From Lysobacteraceae bacterium (lineage in GTDB: Bacteria; Pseudomonadota; Gammaproteobacteria; Xanthomonadales; Xanthomonadaceae), in assembly GCA_016789405.1 (NCBI GenBank), contig JAEUPQ010000029.1, positions 62,001 through 126,000 on the forward strand: 64,000 bases of DNA, in the 5' to 3' direction. Every line of letters begins with the position of its first letter. Position 1 is the first letter of the stretch. Below, piece by piece: positions 46,115 through 56,280 of the stretch. The notes under the pieces are model-generated. The model was given only the letters and a program-made list of their open reading frames with translations, did not search any database and had not been told where the DNA came from. The position numbers and the translations under genes were made by a program.

Positions 46115-49100
46115 GCGGAACCCATCCCCATCCCCCCGAAGACAGTGGCCCGGGCGACGGCCCGGATGGCGGTTTCGACCTGGTCGAGTTCTCGACCAGA
46201 CGACGCGTCACCGTTGCGATGTTCTGGCTGACGATGGTGCTGTTCGGCGGGATCGCGCTGTTCAGCCTGAAGGTCAACCTGCTGCCAGACCTGAGCTATC
46301 CGACACTCACGGTACGCACCGAATACACGGGTGCCGCGCCGGCGGAAATCGAAACGCTGATCACCGAGCCGGTCGAAGAGGCCGTCGGCGTGGTCAAGAA
46401 CCTGCGCAAGCTCAAGTCTGTATCGCGTACCGGCCAGAGCGACGTGGTGCTGGAATTCGCCTGGGGTACCGACATGGACCAGGCCAGCCTCGAAGTGCGC
46501 GACAAGATGGAAGTGCTGCAATTGCCGCTGGAGGCCAAGCCTCCCGTGCTGCTGCGCTTCAATCCGTCCACCGAGCCGATCATGCGTCTCGCACTGTCGG
46601 CGAAGGATGGCGCGAAGGTCGATGACGCGCAGGCGCTGCGTCGACTGACCGAACTGCGACGTTTCGCGGACGACGACCTGAAGAAGAAGCTCGAACCGGT
46701 CGACGGCGTCGCGGCGGTCAAGGTCGGTGGTGGTCTCGAAGACGAAGTGCAGGTCGACATCGACCAGCAGAAGCTGGCCCAGCTCGGCCTGTCGATCGAT
46801 ACGGTCATCCAGCGGCTGCAGCAGGAAAACATCAACATTTCAGGCGGCCGCCTGGAAGAGGGCAGCCAGCGTTACCTCGTGCGCACGGTGAACCAGTTCG
46901 CCAGCGTCGAGGAAATGCGCGAGATGCTGCTCACCACGCGCAGCGCCGGCAACGATGCTGCGGCCGCGGCTGCGCGGCAGATGGCTGCAGTCGCTGCGGC
47001 GACCGGCTCGGCCGAAGCCATGGCGGCTGCCAGTTCGGTGCAGAGCGCGTCCGGTGGCGGTTCGAGCACGCCCGCGGGCGGCATGGCCGTGCGGCTGAAG
47101 GACGTGGCCGAAGTACGCCAGGGCCACAAGGAGCGCGAGGCGATCATCCGCCTGGCAGGTCGCGAGGCCGTGGAACTGGCGATCTACAAGGAAGGCGATG
47201 CGAACACGGTCGCCAGCGCCGATGCGATCTCCAAGATGCTCGAGGAAATCCGCAAGTCGCTGCCGAAGGACATCGAGCTGGCCGTCATCGACGACCAGTC
47301 GCAGTTCATCCGTCACGCGATCAGCGACGTGAAGCTGGACGCCGTGATCGGTGGCCTGCTCGCGGTGCTGATCATCTTCCTGTTCCTGCGCGACGGCTGG
47401 AGCACCTTCGTCATCTCGCTGTCGCTGCCGGTGTCGATCATCGCCACGTTCTTCTTCATGGATCAGTTCGACCTGAGCCTGAACGTGATGTCGCTTGGCG
47501 GCCTGGCATTGGCCACCGGCCTTGTGGTCGACGACTCGATCGTCGTGCTCGAAAGCATCGCGAAGGCGCGCGAACGCGGGCTTGGTGTGTTCCAGGCCGC
47601 GATCGAAGGCACCCGGGAAGTCAGCATGGCGGTCGTGGCCTCCACGCTCACCACCATCGCGGTGTTCCTGCCGCTGGTCTTCGTGGAAGGCATCGCAGGC
47701 GAATTGTTCCGCGACCAGGCATTGACCGTGGCGACCGCCATCGGCATCTCGCTGATCGTGTCGATGACCTTGATCCCGATGCTCAGCGGCCTGCGTGGAA
47801 GCGCACCGATGGCGTTCCCGGAGGAAGCGCCGCACCCGGAATGGCATCCCGACAGCAAGTGGAAGAAGCCCGTCGCCGTTGCCAATCGTGGGGTCGCGAT
47901 CGGCGCGCGCGGCACGGCGTTCGGAGTCAGCTGGCTCGTGGTGCGCATCTGGCGCGGGATCAGTGCCATGGTCGGACCGGTGATGCGCAAGCTCAGCGAC
48001 ATCGCGATGGCGCCGTACAACCGCATCGAGCGGGGTTACCTGCGCCTGCTGCCCGGTGCCATGCAGCGCCCGATCCTGGTGCTCGGATTCGCCGCCGCCG
48101 CGTTCGCCGCGAGCCTCCTCGCCACGCCGCTCTTGGGTACCGACCTGATCCCGCAGCTGGCACAGGATCGTTTCGAGATGACGGTGAAACTGCCGCCCGG
48201 CACGCCGCTGCGCGATACGGATCGCATCGTGCGCGAGCTCCAGCAGTCGCATGCGAAGGAAGACGGTATCCGCGCGCTGTACGGCGTGAGCGGCAGCGGC
48301 ACGCGCCTCGATGCGAACCCGACCGAAAGCGGCGAGAACATCGGCAAGCTCACCGTGGTGATGGGTGGCAGCGGCGACGAAGTGCGCGAAGCGCAACTCG
48401 TCGAGAAGCTGCGCGAAAGCGCGGGCCGCTATGCCGGCGCCCAAGTCGATTTCAGTCGCCCCGAGCTGTTCAGCTTCTCGATGCCGCTTGAAATTGAACT
48501 GCGCGGACAGGACCTGCAGAGCATCGAACGCGCCGGCAGGAAGATGGCCGAACTGCTGCGTGCGAACCCGCACTACGCGGACGTGACATCGACGGTGGAG
48601 CAGGGCTTTCCGGAAATCCAGATCCACTTCGACCAGGAACGCGCGGCCTCGCTGGGCCTCACCACCCGTCAGGTCGCCGATGCCGTCGTGAAGAAGGTAC
48701 GCGGTGACGTCGCGACCCGCTACAGCTTCCGCAGCCGCAAGATCGACGTGCTGGTGCGGGCGCGGGAGAACGATCGCGCCACCATCGAGGACATCAAGCG
48801 CCTGATCGTCAATCCGGGCAGCGCAAGCCCGGTGACGCTGCAGTCGGTCGCCGACGTGGTGTCGACCGTGGGCCCGAGCGAAATCCATCGCGCCGACCAG
48901 GTACGCGTGGCGATCGTGTCGGCGAACCTGCGCGACATCGACCTGGGTACCGCGATGCAGGAAGTGCAGGATCTCGTCGCCAACGCCGAAGGCGGCCTCG
49001 GTGCGGGCATCGGCATGCATATCGGCGGCCAGGGCGAGGAATTGTCGCAGTCGCTGAAGTCGCTGCTGTTCGCCTTCGGCCTCGCGATCTTCCTGGTCTA

Positions 49101-49632
49101 CCTGGTGATGGCGTCTCAGTTCGAGTCGCTGCTGCATCCGTTCGTCATCCTGTTCACCATCCCGCTCGCCCTGGTGGGTGCGGTGCTGGCGCTGCTGGTG
49201 ACGAACTCCACGGTGTCGGTGGTGGTGTTCATCGGCCTGATCCTGCTGGTGGGCCTGGTGGTGAAGAACGCGATCATCCTGATCGATCGGGTCAACCAGG
49301 CGCGCGAATCCGGCATGGCCAAGCGCGATGCGCTGGTCGAAGGTGCGCGCTCGCGCCTGCGCCCGATCATCATGACCACGCTGTGCACGCTGTTCGGCTT
49401 CCTGCCGCTGGCATTGGCGTTCGGTGAAGGCGCGGAAGTCCGCTCGCCGATGGCGATCACCGTGATCGGTGGCCTGCTGGTGTCGACGCTGCTGACCCTG
49501 GTCGTGATTCCGGTGGTCTACGACCTGCTGGATCGCAAGAGCGACGAGCACTACGTCGCCCGCGCCCGTCGCAGCCGTGCACGCCGTGGCGAGGACTTCG
49601 ACGCAGGTCCGGAGGAAGGAGCATCCGCATGA
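46111..49632 (+). CDS. RND efflux permease, first of two
   Basis: This 1173-residue inner-membrane proton antiporter belongs to the AcrB/HAE1 superfamily and starts at GTG 46111, overlapping the adaptor stop. The N-terminal membrane helix (VTVAMFWLTMVLFGGIALF) and the periplasmic porter domain precede the core helices; GLVVDDSIVVLESI, in the fourth transmembrane helix, carries the proton-relay Asp pair. It is longer than usual (about 1030-1050). Extra length comes from an Ala-rich insertion in the porter domain (about residues 280-320) and an added loop with basic/aromatic helices (about 570-640). The two-permease layout recalls MdtB/MdtC, where the pumps form a mixed trimer. Confidence 0.93.
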   Translation: MSGTHPHPPEDSGPGDGPDGGFDLVEFSTRRRVTVAMFWLTMVLFGGIALFSLKVNLLPDLSYPTLTVRTEYTGAAPAEIETLITEPVEEAVGVVKNLRKLKSVSRTGQSDVVLEFAWGTDMDQASLEVRDKMEVLQLPLEAKPPVLLRFNPSTEPIMRLALSAKDGAKVDDAQALRRLTELRRFADDDLKKKLEPVDGVAAVKVGGGLEDEVQVDIDQQKLAQLGLSIDTVIQRLQQENINISGGRLEEGSQRYLVRTVNQFASVEEMREMLLTTRSAGNDAAAAAARQMAAVAAATGSAEAMAAASSVQSASGGGSSTPAGGMAVRLKDVAEVRQGHKEREAIIRLAGREAVELAIYKEGDANTVASADAISKMLEEIRKSLPKDIELAVIDDQSQFIRHAISDVKLDAVIGGLLAVLIIFLFLRDGWSTFVISLSLPVSIIATFFFMDQFDLSLNVMSLGGLALATGLVVDDSIVVLESIAKARERGLGVFQAAIEGTREVSMAVVASTLTTIAVFLPLVFVEGIAGELFRDQALTVATAIGISLIVSMTLIPMLSGLRGSAPMAFPEEAPHPEWHPDSKWKKPVAVANRGVAIGARGTAFGVSWLVVRIWRGISAMVGPVMRKLSDIAMAPYNRIERGYLRLLPGAMQRPILVLGFAAAAFAASLLATPLLGTDLIPQLAQDRFEMTVKLPPGTPLRDTDRIVRELQQSHAKEDGIRALYGVSGSGTRLDANPTESGENIGKLTVVMGGSGDEVREAQLVEKLRESAGRYAGAQVDFSRPELFSFSMPLEIELRGQDLQSIERAGRKMAELLRANPHYADVTSTVEQGFPEIQIHFDQERAASLGLTTRQVADAVVKKVRGDVATRYSFRSRKIDVLVRARENDRATIEDIKRLIVNPGSASPVTLQSVADVVSTVGPSEIHRADQVRVAIVSANLRDIDLGTAMQEVQDLVANAEGGLGAGIGMHIGGQGEELSQSLKSLLFAFGLAIFLVYLVMASQFESLLHPFVILFTIPLALVGAVLALLVTNSTVSVVVFIGLILLVGLVVKNAIILIDRVNQARESGMAKRDALVEGARSRLRPIIMTTLCTLFGFLPLALAFGEGAEVRSPMAITVIGGLLVSTLLTLVVIPVVYDLLDRKSDEHYVARARRSRARRGEDFDAGPEEGASA

Positions 49633-52600
49633 GCGTCGCAGAGTTCAGCATCAAGCGGCCCGTCACCACGGTGATGTTCTTCATCTCGCTGTTCGTGGTG
49701 GGTCTGATCGCGGCGGTACGCCTGCCGCTGGAGGCGTTCCCGGCGGTCACGTTCCCGGGCATCTTCCTCCAGCTGCCCTACAACGGCTCGACGCCGGAGG
49801 AGGTCGAACGCACGGTGCTGAGGCCGGTCGAGGAAGCCGTGTCGACCATGACCGGCATCAAGCGCATGGAAGGCACCGCACGCGCCGAAGGTGCGTCGAT
49901 GTTCATCATGTTCAGCGACTGGGAGCGCGATGCCTCGATCGCCGCGTCCGAAGCGCGCGAACGCATCGATGCGATCCGCGACCAGCTGCCGGAGGACTTC
50001 CAGCGTTATCTCGTGCTGAAGTTCTCGACCTCCGACGAGCCGGTGCTGAAGGTGCGCCTGGCCAGCAACCGCGACATGACCCGCGAGTACGACCTGATCG
50101 ACCGCGAGTTCAAGCGGAGGATCGAGCGCATCGCCGGCGTCGCGCGCGTCGACGTGCTGGGCGCGCCGCCGAACGAGGTCGAGATCGCGATCGCGCCGGA
50201 TCGGCTGACGGCGCATGGCGTGTCCCTCGACCAGTTGAACGAACGCCTGCGTTCGCAGAACTTCTCGGTCTCGGCCGGACAGATCCAGGACGGCGACCGT
50301 CGCCTGCGCGTGCAGCCGATCGGTGAAATCGTCGACTTGCAGCAGTACCGCGACATCGTCATCGACAACAAGGGCACTCGCCTGGCCGACGTGGCCGACG
50401 TGCAGCTCAAGCCGGCGCGGATCAACTACGGCCGTCGCCTCGACGGACAGCCTGCGGTGGGCCTGGACATCTTCAAGGAGCGCAGCGCGAACCTCGTCGA
50501 GGTCGCGAAGAACGTGCTTGCCGAGGTGAATACCATCTCTGAGGATCCGGCGCTGCAGGGCGTGCAGGTGCTCGTGGTCGAGGACCAGGGCGAAGCCGTG
50601 ACCGGTTCGCTGCTCGAACTCGCGGAAGCAGGCCTGGTCGGGCTGCTGCTGTCGATCATCGTGCTGTACTTCTTCCTGCGCCACTGGCCGTCGACGCTGA
50701 TGGTGAGCACGGCCATTCCGATCTGCTTCGTGATGACCCTCGGTTTCATGTACTTCGCCGGTGTCACCCTCAACGTGCTGACGATGATGGGGCTGCTGCT
50801 GGCGGTCGGCATGCTGGTCGACAATGCGGTCGTGGTGGTGGAAAGCATCTACCAGGAACGCGAGCGCATGCCGGGGCAGCCTCGCCTGGCCTCGCTGATC
50901 GGCACGAAGAACGTCGCCATCGCGCTGTCGGCCGGCACCGTGTGCCACTGCATCGTGTTCGTGCCGAACCTGTTCGGCGATCGCAACATGATCACCATCT
51001 TCATGTCGCAGATCGCGATCACCATCTCGGTGTCCCTGCTGGCCTCGTGGCTGGTGGCCGTGAGCCTGATCCCCATGCTGTCCGCACGGATGAAGACGCC
51101 ACCGTTGGTGCAGAGCGACCGCGGCCTGATCCCGTCCCTGCAGCGCCGCTACGCCGCATTCCTGCGCTGGACGCTGGAGCATCGCGGCCTGAGCATCCTC
51201 GGCATCGTGCTGATCGTGGCGCTCAGCGTCATTCCGGCCACGCAGATGAAGACGAACATGTTCGGCGGCCAGGAGGGCGGCGAAGCCAACGTCTTCTACC
51301 AGTGGAACGGTGCCTACACCAAGCAGCAGATTTCCGACGAGGTGCAGAAGGTCGAGAACTTCCTCGATGCCAACCGCAAGAAGTTCGGCATCACCCAGAT
51401 CTACTCGTTCTACAGCGAGGAAGGCTGGGCAGGTACGCAGATCAAGTTCGACACCAAGGATGCCGACGAAACCAAGGCATTGGTCGACCAGCTGCGCAAT
51501 GTGCTGCCGAAGTCTGCGCGGGCGAACATCGGCATCGGCGACCAGGGTGGTGGTCCTGGCGGCGGTGGCGGCAGCGGCATCAAGCAGAACGTGCAGGTGC
51601 AACTGGTCGGCGACTCGACAGAGCAGCTGAAGGAGATCGCCGAGGACGTGATCCCGATCCTCGCCCGGCGCAAGGAACTGCTCGATGTGCGGGTGAACAC
51701 CGGCGACCAGAACAGCGAAATGGCGGTGCGCGTGGATCGCGAGCGCGCGGCATCCTTCGGGTTCAGCGCGCAGGAAGTCTCGCAGTTCGTCGGCCTGGCC
51801 CTGCGCGGCGCACCGCTGCGCGAATTCCGCAAGGGCGACACCGAAGTGCCGGTGTGGGTGCGTTTCGCTGGGGCGGAGGACTACGGCATCAAGGACATTT
51901 CGGCCTTCACCGTGCGCGCGCCGGATGGCCGTACCGTGCCGCTGCTGGCGATGGTCGACGTGAAGATCGGCGCGGCTGCATCGGAAATCCAGCGCTCGAA
52001 CCGGCAGACCACCCTGACCATCCAGGCGAACCTGGCGGACAAGGTCTCGATGCCCGACGCGCGCAAGGCGATGGAAGATACGCTCAAGGAGATTCCGTTC
52101 CCGGCCGGCTACAGCTACACCTTCGATGGCGGCGGTTTCGAGGACGATGCCGAAGCGATGCAGCAGATGCTGTTCAACCTGGCGATCGCGCTGGTCATGA
52201 TCTACGTGATCATGGCGGCGGTGTTCGAATCGCTGCTGTTCCCGGCGGCGATCATGAGCGGCGTGCTGTTCTCGGTGTTCGGCGTGTTCTGGCTGTTCTG
52301 GCTCACCGGCACCGAGTTCAACATCATGGCCTTCATCGGCATCCTGGTGCTGATGGGCGTGGTCGTGAACAACGGCATCGTGATGATCGAGCACATCAAC
52401 AACCTGCGACGGCGCGGACGGTCCCGCACGGATGCGCTGGTGGAAGGCAGCCGCGAGCGTCTGCGCCCGATCCTGATGACCATGGGCACGGCGATCCTGG
52501 CGATGGTGCCGATCTCGCTCGGCGGAACACAGATGGCCGGCGATGGCCCGCCGTACTTCCCGATGGCCCGCGCGATCGCCGGTGGCCTGGCGTTCTCGAC

Positions 52601-52748
52601 GGTGGTCAGCCTGCTGTTCCTGCCGACGATCTACGCCGTGCTGGACGACCTGCGCACCAACTCGCTGCGCATCTTCAAGCGGGCAAGTGCCCGGCGTTCA
52701 TCGCCTGCGGCAGCCGTGGCCGCACTGGCACCCGGTACGGGCGACTGA
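49629..52748 (+). CDS. RND efflux permease, second of two
   Basis: This 1039-residue RND permease starts with ATG overlapping the previous stop (ATGA). The start MSVAEFSIKRPVTTVMFF is typical. LLLAVGMLVDNAVVVVESI in transmembrane helix 4 carries the charge-relay Asp, and GVVVNNGIVMIEHINN stands at the matching site of the second half. The porter domain contains a Gly-rich linker (GGGPGGGGGSG). Length is normal for the family. Translational coupling of adaptor and both permeases suggests fixed stoichiometry and a heteromeric pump; the substrate is unknown. A terminator follows. Confidence 0.94.
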   Translation: MSVAEFSIKRPVTTVMFFISLFVVGLIAAVRLPLEAFPAVTFPGIFLQLPYNGSTPEEVERTVLRPVEEAVSTMTGIKRMEGTARAEGASMFIMFSDWERDASIAASEARERIDAIRDQLPEDFQRYLVLKFSTSDEPVLKVRLASNRDMTREYDLIDREFKRRIERIAGVARVDVLGAPPNEVEIAIAPDRLTAHGVSLDQLNERLRSQNFSVSAGQIQDGDRRLRVQPIGEIVDLQQYRDIVIDNKGTRLADVADVQLKPARINYGRRLDGQPAVGLDIFKERSANLVEVAKNVLAEVNTISEDPALQGVQVLVVEDQGEAVTGSLLELAEAGLVGLLLSIIVLYFFLRHWPSTLMVSTAIPICFVMTLGFMYFAGVTLNVLTMMGLLLAVGMLVDNAVVVVESIYQERERMPGQPRLASLIGTKNVAIALSAGTVCHCIVFVPNLFGDRNMITIFMSQIAITISVSLLASWLVAVSLIPMLSARMKTPPLVQSDRGLIPSLQRRYAAFLRWTLEHRGLSILGIVLIVALSVIPATQMKTNMFGGQEGGEANVFYQWNGAYTKQQISDEVQKVENFLDANRKKFGITQIYSFYSEEGWAGTQIKFDTKDADETKALVDQLRNVLPKSARANIGIGDQGGGPGGGGGSGIKQNVQVQLVGDSTEQLKEIAEDVIPILARRKELLDVRVNTGDQNSEMAVRVDRERAASFGFSAQEVSQFVGLALRGAPLREFRKGDTEVPVWVRFAGAEDYGIKDISAFTVRAPDGRTVPLLAMVDVKIGAAASEIQRSNRQTTLTIQANLADKVSMPDARKAMEDTLKEIPFPAGYSYTFDGGGFEDDAEAMQQMLFNLAIALVMIYVIMAAVFESLLFPAAIMSGVLFSVFGVFWLFWLTGTEFNIMAFIGILVLMGVVVNNGIVMIEHINNLRRRGRSRTDALVEGSRERLRPILMTMGTAILAMVPISLGGTQMAGDGPPYFPMARAIAGGLAFSTVVSLLFLPTIYAVLDDLRTNSLRIFKRASARRSSPAAAVAALAPGTGD

Positions 52749-52773
52749 GCGGATTGCCTGCCCCTTGAAAAAC

Positions 52774-52806
52774 GAACGGCCGGGAGGCGATCCCCGGCCG
52801 TTCTTC
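52774..52806 (+). terminator. Terminator of the efflux operon
   Basis: GAACGGCCGGG (52774-52784) pairs with CCCGGCCGTTC (52793-52803), followed by TTCATT. It is preceded by an A-rich tract (GAAAAAC), so it may also work leftward. Confidence 0.8.
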
Positions 52807-52854
52807 ATTGATGCGGCGTCGACCCGATGCGATCCGGAACCGCTGCCTGGACCC

Positions 52855-53298
52855 TCAGGCTGCGCCGCCCAGATCGGCCGCGTCCCGCGCCTGCCGATTC
52901 ACGTGTGCGCAGACTTCGGCGAACAGGTGCGGCAGGTCGATCGCGTCCCCGCGCTCGTACCGCTTGATGAGCATGTCGCGCGGGAATGCGTGGACGGCCT
53001 TGCCGGGAACATGCAGTGCGAGGTCGTCACCGTATTCGTCGTGGTAGCCCACCCAACGCATGCCGGTTTCGCTTGCGATCAGGTCGCCCAGTGCGGTGCC
53101 ATAGGCGACGAATTCGGCATCCGGGTGGGCGGTGTGGGGGGCATCCCTCACCATGGTCGCAAGACGATCGAGCTGTCTGGCGGCGTCCTCGGATGCGATG
53201 CCGAGTTGCTGCATCGCATCGGCGACCCAGGCGCGTTCTTCTGCAAGCAGGCCCTGTTCGTCCTCGGTCAACGGCCGGACATGCTGCTGGCGCGCCAT
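52855..53298 (-). CDS. DUF3806-like protein
   Basis: This 147-residue soluble protein starts MARQQHVRPL. It has helices 'TEDEQGLLAEERAWVADAMQ' and a second half 'FVAYGTALGDLIASETGMRWV', a pattern seen in DUF3806 proteins, which are structurally characterised only as small alpha/beta proteins. Function is unknown. It lies 4 bp downstream of the TraB-family gene on the same strand and is probably co-transcribed. Confidence 0.65.
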   Translation of the reverse strand: MARQQHVRPLTEDEQGLLAEERAWVADAMQQLGIASEDAARQLDRLATMVRDAPHTAHPDAEFVAYGTALGDLIASETGMRWVGYHDEYGDDLALHVPGKAVHAFPRDMLIKRYERGDAIDLPHLFAEVCAHVNRQARDAADLGGAA

Positions 53299-53302
53299 GT
53301 GC

Positions 53303-54553
53303 TCAGCCCAGCAACGTGTTCAGCATCTTCGCACCGCCGGTCCAGACGCCGATCGCGGTGCCGAAGCTGGTGAGGAAGAAGTTCAGCAGCGTGCGCGCGA
53401 CGCGGTTGCGCCACCAGCCCCCCACCGTCTGCACGTCGTCGCGAAGGGCCATGAAGTCCGCATACGTAGGCTTGCGCACCCAGGCTTCGACCAGCGCGCT
53501 CAAGGTGCCGGAGGCCAGTGCCGGATGCAGCGGCGTGATCGGTGACGACACGAAGGCCGTCAGGATGCTCAGCGGATGGCCGCCGGCAAGCAGACAGCCG
53601 ATGGCGCCCAGCGTGCCGGTCACCAGCACCCACTCCAGTATCAGCTCGCCGCCGACTTCGGCGCCGCCGCGCCAGAATCCCCAGGCGAAGCCGCCTAGGA
53701 CGAAGAAGGCGAGCAGCAGGGTGAACCAGGGGAAGGACGATTTTTCCTTTACCGCTTCCAGCTCCGCGCGCAACGCAGCGGGCTCTCGGGTGTCTTCGCG
53801 CAGGTGCTTTTCCATGCCCTGCAGATGGCCGGCGCCGACGACCGCCAGTACCTCGCGCGCAGCCGCATGCTGGGCCGGGATTTCGCGCAGGCGCGCGGCC
53901 ATGTAGGCATCGCGTTCGGCGATGACGGTCTCGTACAGCGCCGGGCTGTCCGCTGCGAACTCGCTGAAACTCGATTCCAGCATGTCGCCCTGCTTGAGTC
54001 CCTCGATCTGCTCGTCGGACACCTTTTCGTCGACGAACAGCGAGGTCATCAGGCCGCCACCGACCTTTGCGCGTCCCCAGAAACCGAGCCGCTGCATCGC
54101 GCGCTTGAAGGTCAAGCCGACGTCGCGGTCGATGAGGTGCAGCGACAGCGCGCGTTCACGCGCATCCACGACGGCGGCTTTCAGCTCCGCACCGGGTTCG
54201 ATGTCGAGTTGCTCGGCGAGGCGGCGCTGGTAGGCGGCCAGTCCGAGGTTGGCAGCGAAGACCGCCGTCTTGCCTTCGCGCAGCACCTTGACCAGATCGA
54301 GCTTCGCAAGCGCGTCGGGATCGGTCAGCGCCTGCGCACGTTGCGGATCGAGTTCGACCGCGATGGTGTCGTAGAGGCCTGTTGCGATCGCCGCGCGCAC
54401 GACGTCGACGCTGGTCTTGGACACGTGTGCGGTGCCGAGGAGCGTGTAGCGCACGCCGTCACGTTCGACGATGGCGTGCGGCTGGCCCTGCAGCGGGGCA
54501 TCGGGATCGATGGAAGGCGTCGCGTCGGTCTGTTCGTTCGGGATGTCGGTCAT
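53303..54553 (-). CDS. TraB/PrgY family membrane protein
   Basis: This is a 416-residue protein. The cytoplasmic N-terminal domain (about 25-270) carries the family signatures 'YTLLGTAHVSKTSVD' with GTAH, 'VAVELD' (here IAVELDPQRAQAL) and a late 'VLAVVGAGHLQG' with GH. The C-terminal third holds three or four membrane segments. TraB/PrgY proteins share the Tiki/EreA metalloprotease-like fold; enterococcal PrgY inhibits the pheromone peptide of its own cell. The bacterial chromosomal form has no proven substrate but may degrade peptides at the membrane. Confidence 0.88.
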   Translation of the reverse strand: MTDIPNEQTDATPSIDPDAPLQGQPHAIVERDGVRYTLLGTAHVSKTSVDVVRAAIATGLYDTIAVELDPQRAQALTDPDALAKLDLVKVLREGKTAVFAANLGLAAYQRRLAEQLDIEPGAELKAAVVDARERALSLHLIDRDVGLTFKRAMQRLGFWGRAKVGGGLMTSLFVDEKVSDEQIEGLKQGDMLESSFSEFAADSPALYETVIAERDAYMAARLREIPAQHAAAREVLAVVGAGHLQGMEKHLREDTREPAALRAELEAVKEKSSFPWFTLLLAFFVLGGFAWGFWRGGAEVGGELILEWVLVTGTLGAIGCLLAGGHPLSILTAFVSSPITPLHPALASGTLSALVEAWVRKPTYADFMALRDDVQTVGGWWRNRVARTLLNFFLTSFGTAIGVWTGGAKMLNTLLG

Positions 54554-54691
54554 CGTGACGGTGGGGCAAGACGGTGGGGCAAGACGGTGGAGGCGTGGAA
54601 TCGCGGTTGCCTCTCCCACCGGTCCAGCGGGGAGCGTGCGACGGAGCGGGCAGGATAGAGCCTTGCGTCCGCCCTGTCTGCGTCGCACTGC

Positions 54692-55618
54692 TCAGCAGAC
54701 CCCGAATGGCAGGTTCGGTGACGACACCATCCGTTCCCCGACCATGTCGCCGCGCAGGAAACGCAATGTCTCTGCGATCACGCCCGGATTGTCGGCGATC
54801 CGGTTGTGGCCTTGGCCTCGCGTGGTGAGCATGCGGGCGTCATGCCACAGCCGTGCGTAGCGCTCACCCTCATGCCATGGCACTTCGCGATCTTCCAGGT
54901 CGTGGACGATCAGCGCGGGTCGCGCGATCAGCGGGGCATTGTGATGCGCCTGCAGGGCTTCGATCGGCTCGCGCGTCCTGGCCTCGAAAAACGCCGCGAG
55001 GCGCGTCGCGAAGCCCGCGCCCAGACCGACGAAGCGACTGAAGCGCTCCATCGCCGCGAGAGGGTCGGCGGCTGGTGCAATCAGCACGGCGCGCTCGGCC
55101 TGCAGGCCGCGTGCGAGCGCCACGGCGGTGGCCGCGCCGCCCAGCGAATGTCCGATCACGGCTGCGGCCGGGCCGAAGTGCCGTGCGACGGCCATCAGGT
55201 GGCAGGCGAAGTCGGGCAGGGTGGTCTGGCGTCCGTCGCTGCGGCCGTGGCCGGCCTGGTCGAAGGCGACGACCGCATAGCCTGCCTGGCGCAGTGGTGC
55301 GACCCACTGCGCGACACGCGTTCCGTGACTGGACCAGCCGTGCGCGAACAGGACGTACGGCTGTCGTCCAGGCTCACCCCAGACGTAGGTCGCGATCGAC
55401 AGGCCGTCGATATCGAGCCTGGATTCCTTCGCTCCCAGGGTCGGGGAAGCCAATGCCCGGCTTCGACTGCTCGCGAATGGCGTGGAGAACAACCGGGCCG
55501 CGCGCTGCAAGGTGGCATTCGGCCGCAACAGACGCCCGACGCCGAAGCTTGCACGGAGCAGCGCGAGAGTCGCGATATTACGAACGGTCGTGCTAATTTT
55601 GGTCGATACGTTTGACAT
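54692..55618 (-). CDS. Alpha/beta hydrolase
   Basis: This 308-residue hydrolase has the nucleophile elbow GHSLGG (Ser158), the oxyanion region AHGWSSHG, and the late catalytic residues in HDLEDREV (Asp) and GQGHNRI (His). The N-terminal 60 residues are helical and basic and may be a membrane-association segment rather than a cleaved signal. It is encoded 35 bp downstream of a TetR regulator, so it is probably a detoxifying or lipid esterase under TetR control. Confidence 0.88.
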   Translation of the reverse strand: MSNVSTKISTTVRNIATLALLRASFGVGRLLRPNATLQRAARLFSTPFASSRSRALASPTLGAKESRLDIDGLSIATYVWGEPGRQPYVLFAHGWSSHGTRVAQWVAPLRQAGYAVVAFDQAGHGRSDGRQTTLPDFACHLMAVARHFGPAAAVIGHSLGGAATAVALARGLQAERAVLIAPAADPLAAMERFSRFVGLGAGFATRLAAFFEARTREPIEALQAHHNAPLIARPALIVHDLEDREVPWHEGERYARLWHDARMLTTRGQGHNRIADNPGVIAETLRFLRGDMVGERMVSSPNLPFGVC

Positions 55619-55653
55619 GGCGATCTCCCGGGATCAGTAAGCCTGGGTTGGGG

Positions 55654-56265
55654 TCAACGAGGGAGGGTGAGGTAATACGCGAGCAGGTGCTCGAACATCC
55701 GCCGCCCGCGAGCGAAGGCGGCATCGAGATCCGACAGTGCTGCGTCGTGCTGGACCGCGAGGGCGATGCTGTTGAGCTCGAATGCGAACTGGGCTGCATC
55801 CGTGTCGGGACGAAGTTCGCCTGCGTCGACAGCCAGCACGACGGCACGCGCCAGTTCGGCCTGCCAGCGCTGGTGATGAGCGACGACACGGTCCCGCAGC
55901 GGACCCGGACGGTCGTCGTATTCGCTGACGGCCGTCAGGAGGACGCAACCGCCGCGATCGCGACGAAGCCACTCGAACCAGTTCGCGAGGATCGTGCGCA
56001 GCCGGGGCAGGCCGCGAGGCGTGGCGAGTGCAGGGATCAGGGTGTGTTCGCCGAAGCGTGTCGCAGCCATGTCGAGTACGGCGAGCTGCAGGTCTTCTCG
56101 CGAACCGAAATGGGCGAACACGCCGCTCTTGGACATGCCGACGGCGTCAGCGAGGGGGCCGATCGACAGACCTTCGAGTCCCGCTGAAGCGGCAATCATG
56201 TAGGCCCGTTCCAGGATGATGTCCCGGGTGGCTGCGCCCTTGCTCGTGGCGGGTTGAGGTCCCAT
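55654..56265 (-). CDS. TetR/AcrR family transcriptional regulator
   Basis: This 203-residue regulator has an N-terminal DNA-binding domain (about residues 10-60) in TetR form: 'ATRDIILERAYMIAASAGLEGL', then SIGPLADAVGMSKSGVFAHFGSRE in two recognisable halves. The ligand domain is helical with 'ANWFEWLRRDRGGCVL'. The ATG at 56265 matches the family start. It is the first gene of the pair with the alpha/beta hydrolase and has an operator-like palindrome just upstream, indicating autoregulation. Confidence 0.93.
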   Translation of the reverse strand: MGPQPATSKGAATRDIILERAYMIAASAGLEGLSIGPLADAVGMSKSGVFAHFGSREDLQLAVLDMAATRFGEHTLIPALATPRGLPRLRTILANWFEWLRRDRGGCVLLTAVSEYDDRPGPLRDRVVAHHQRWQAELARAVVLAVDAGELRPDTDAAQFAFELNSIALAVQHDAALSDLDAAFARGRRMFEHLLAYYLTLPR

Positions 56266-56280
56266 GCTGCGAACAAATAG

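Noticed and set aside
46840-49551. Long leftward frames opposite both RND permeases
   Set aside because: They are antisense shadows with His/Asp/Gln-rich nonsense products; the sense frames are unmistakable RND permeases.
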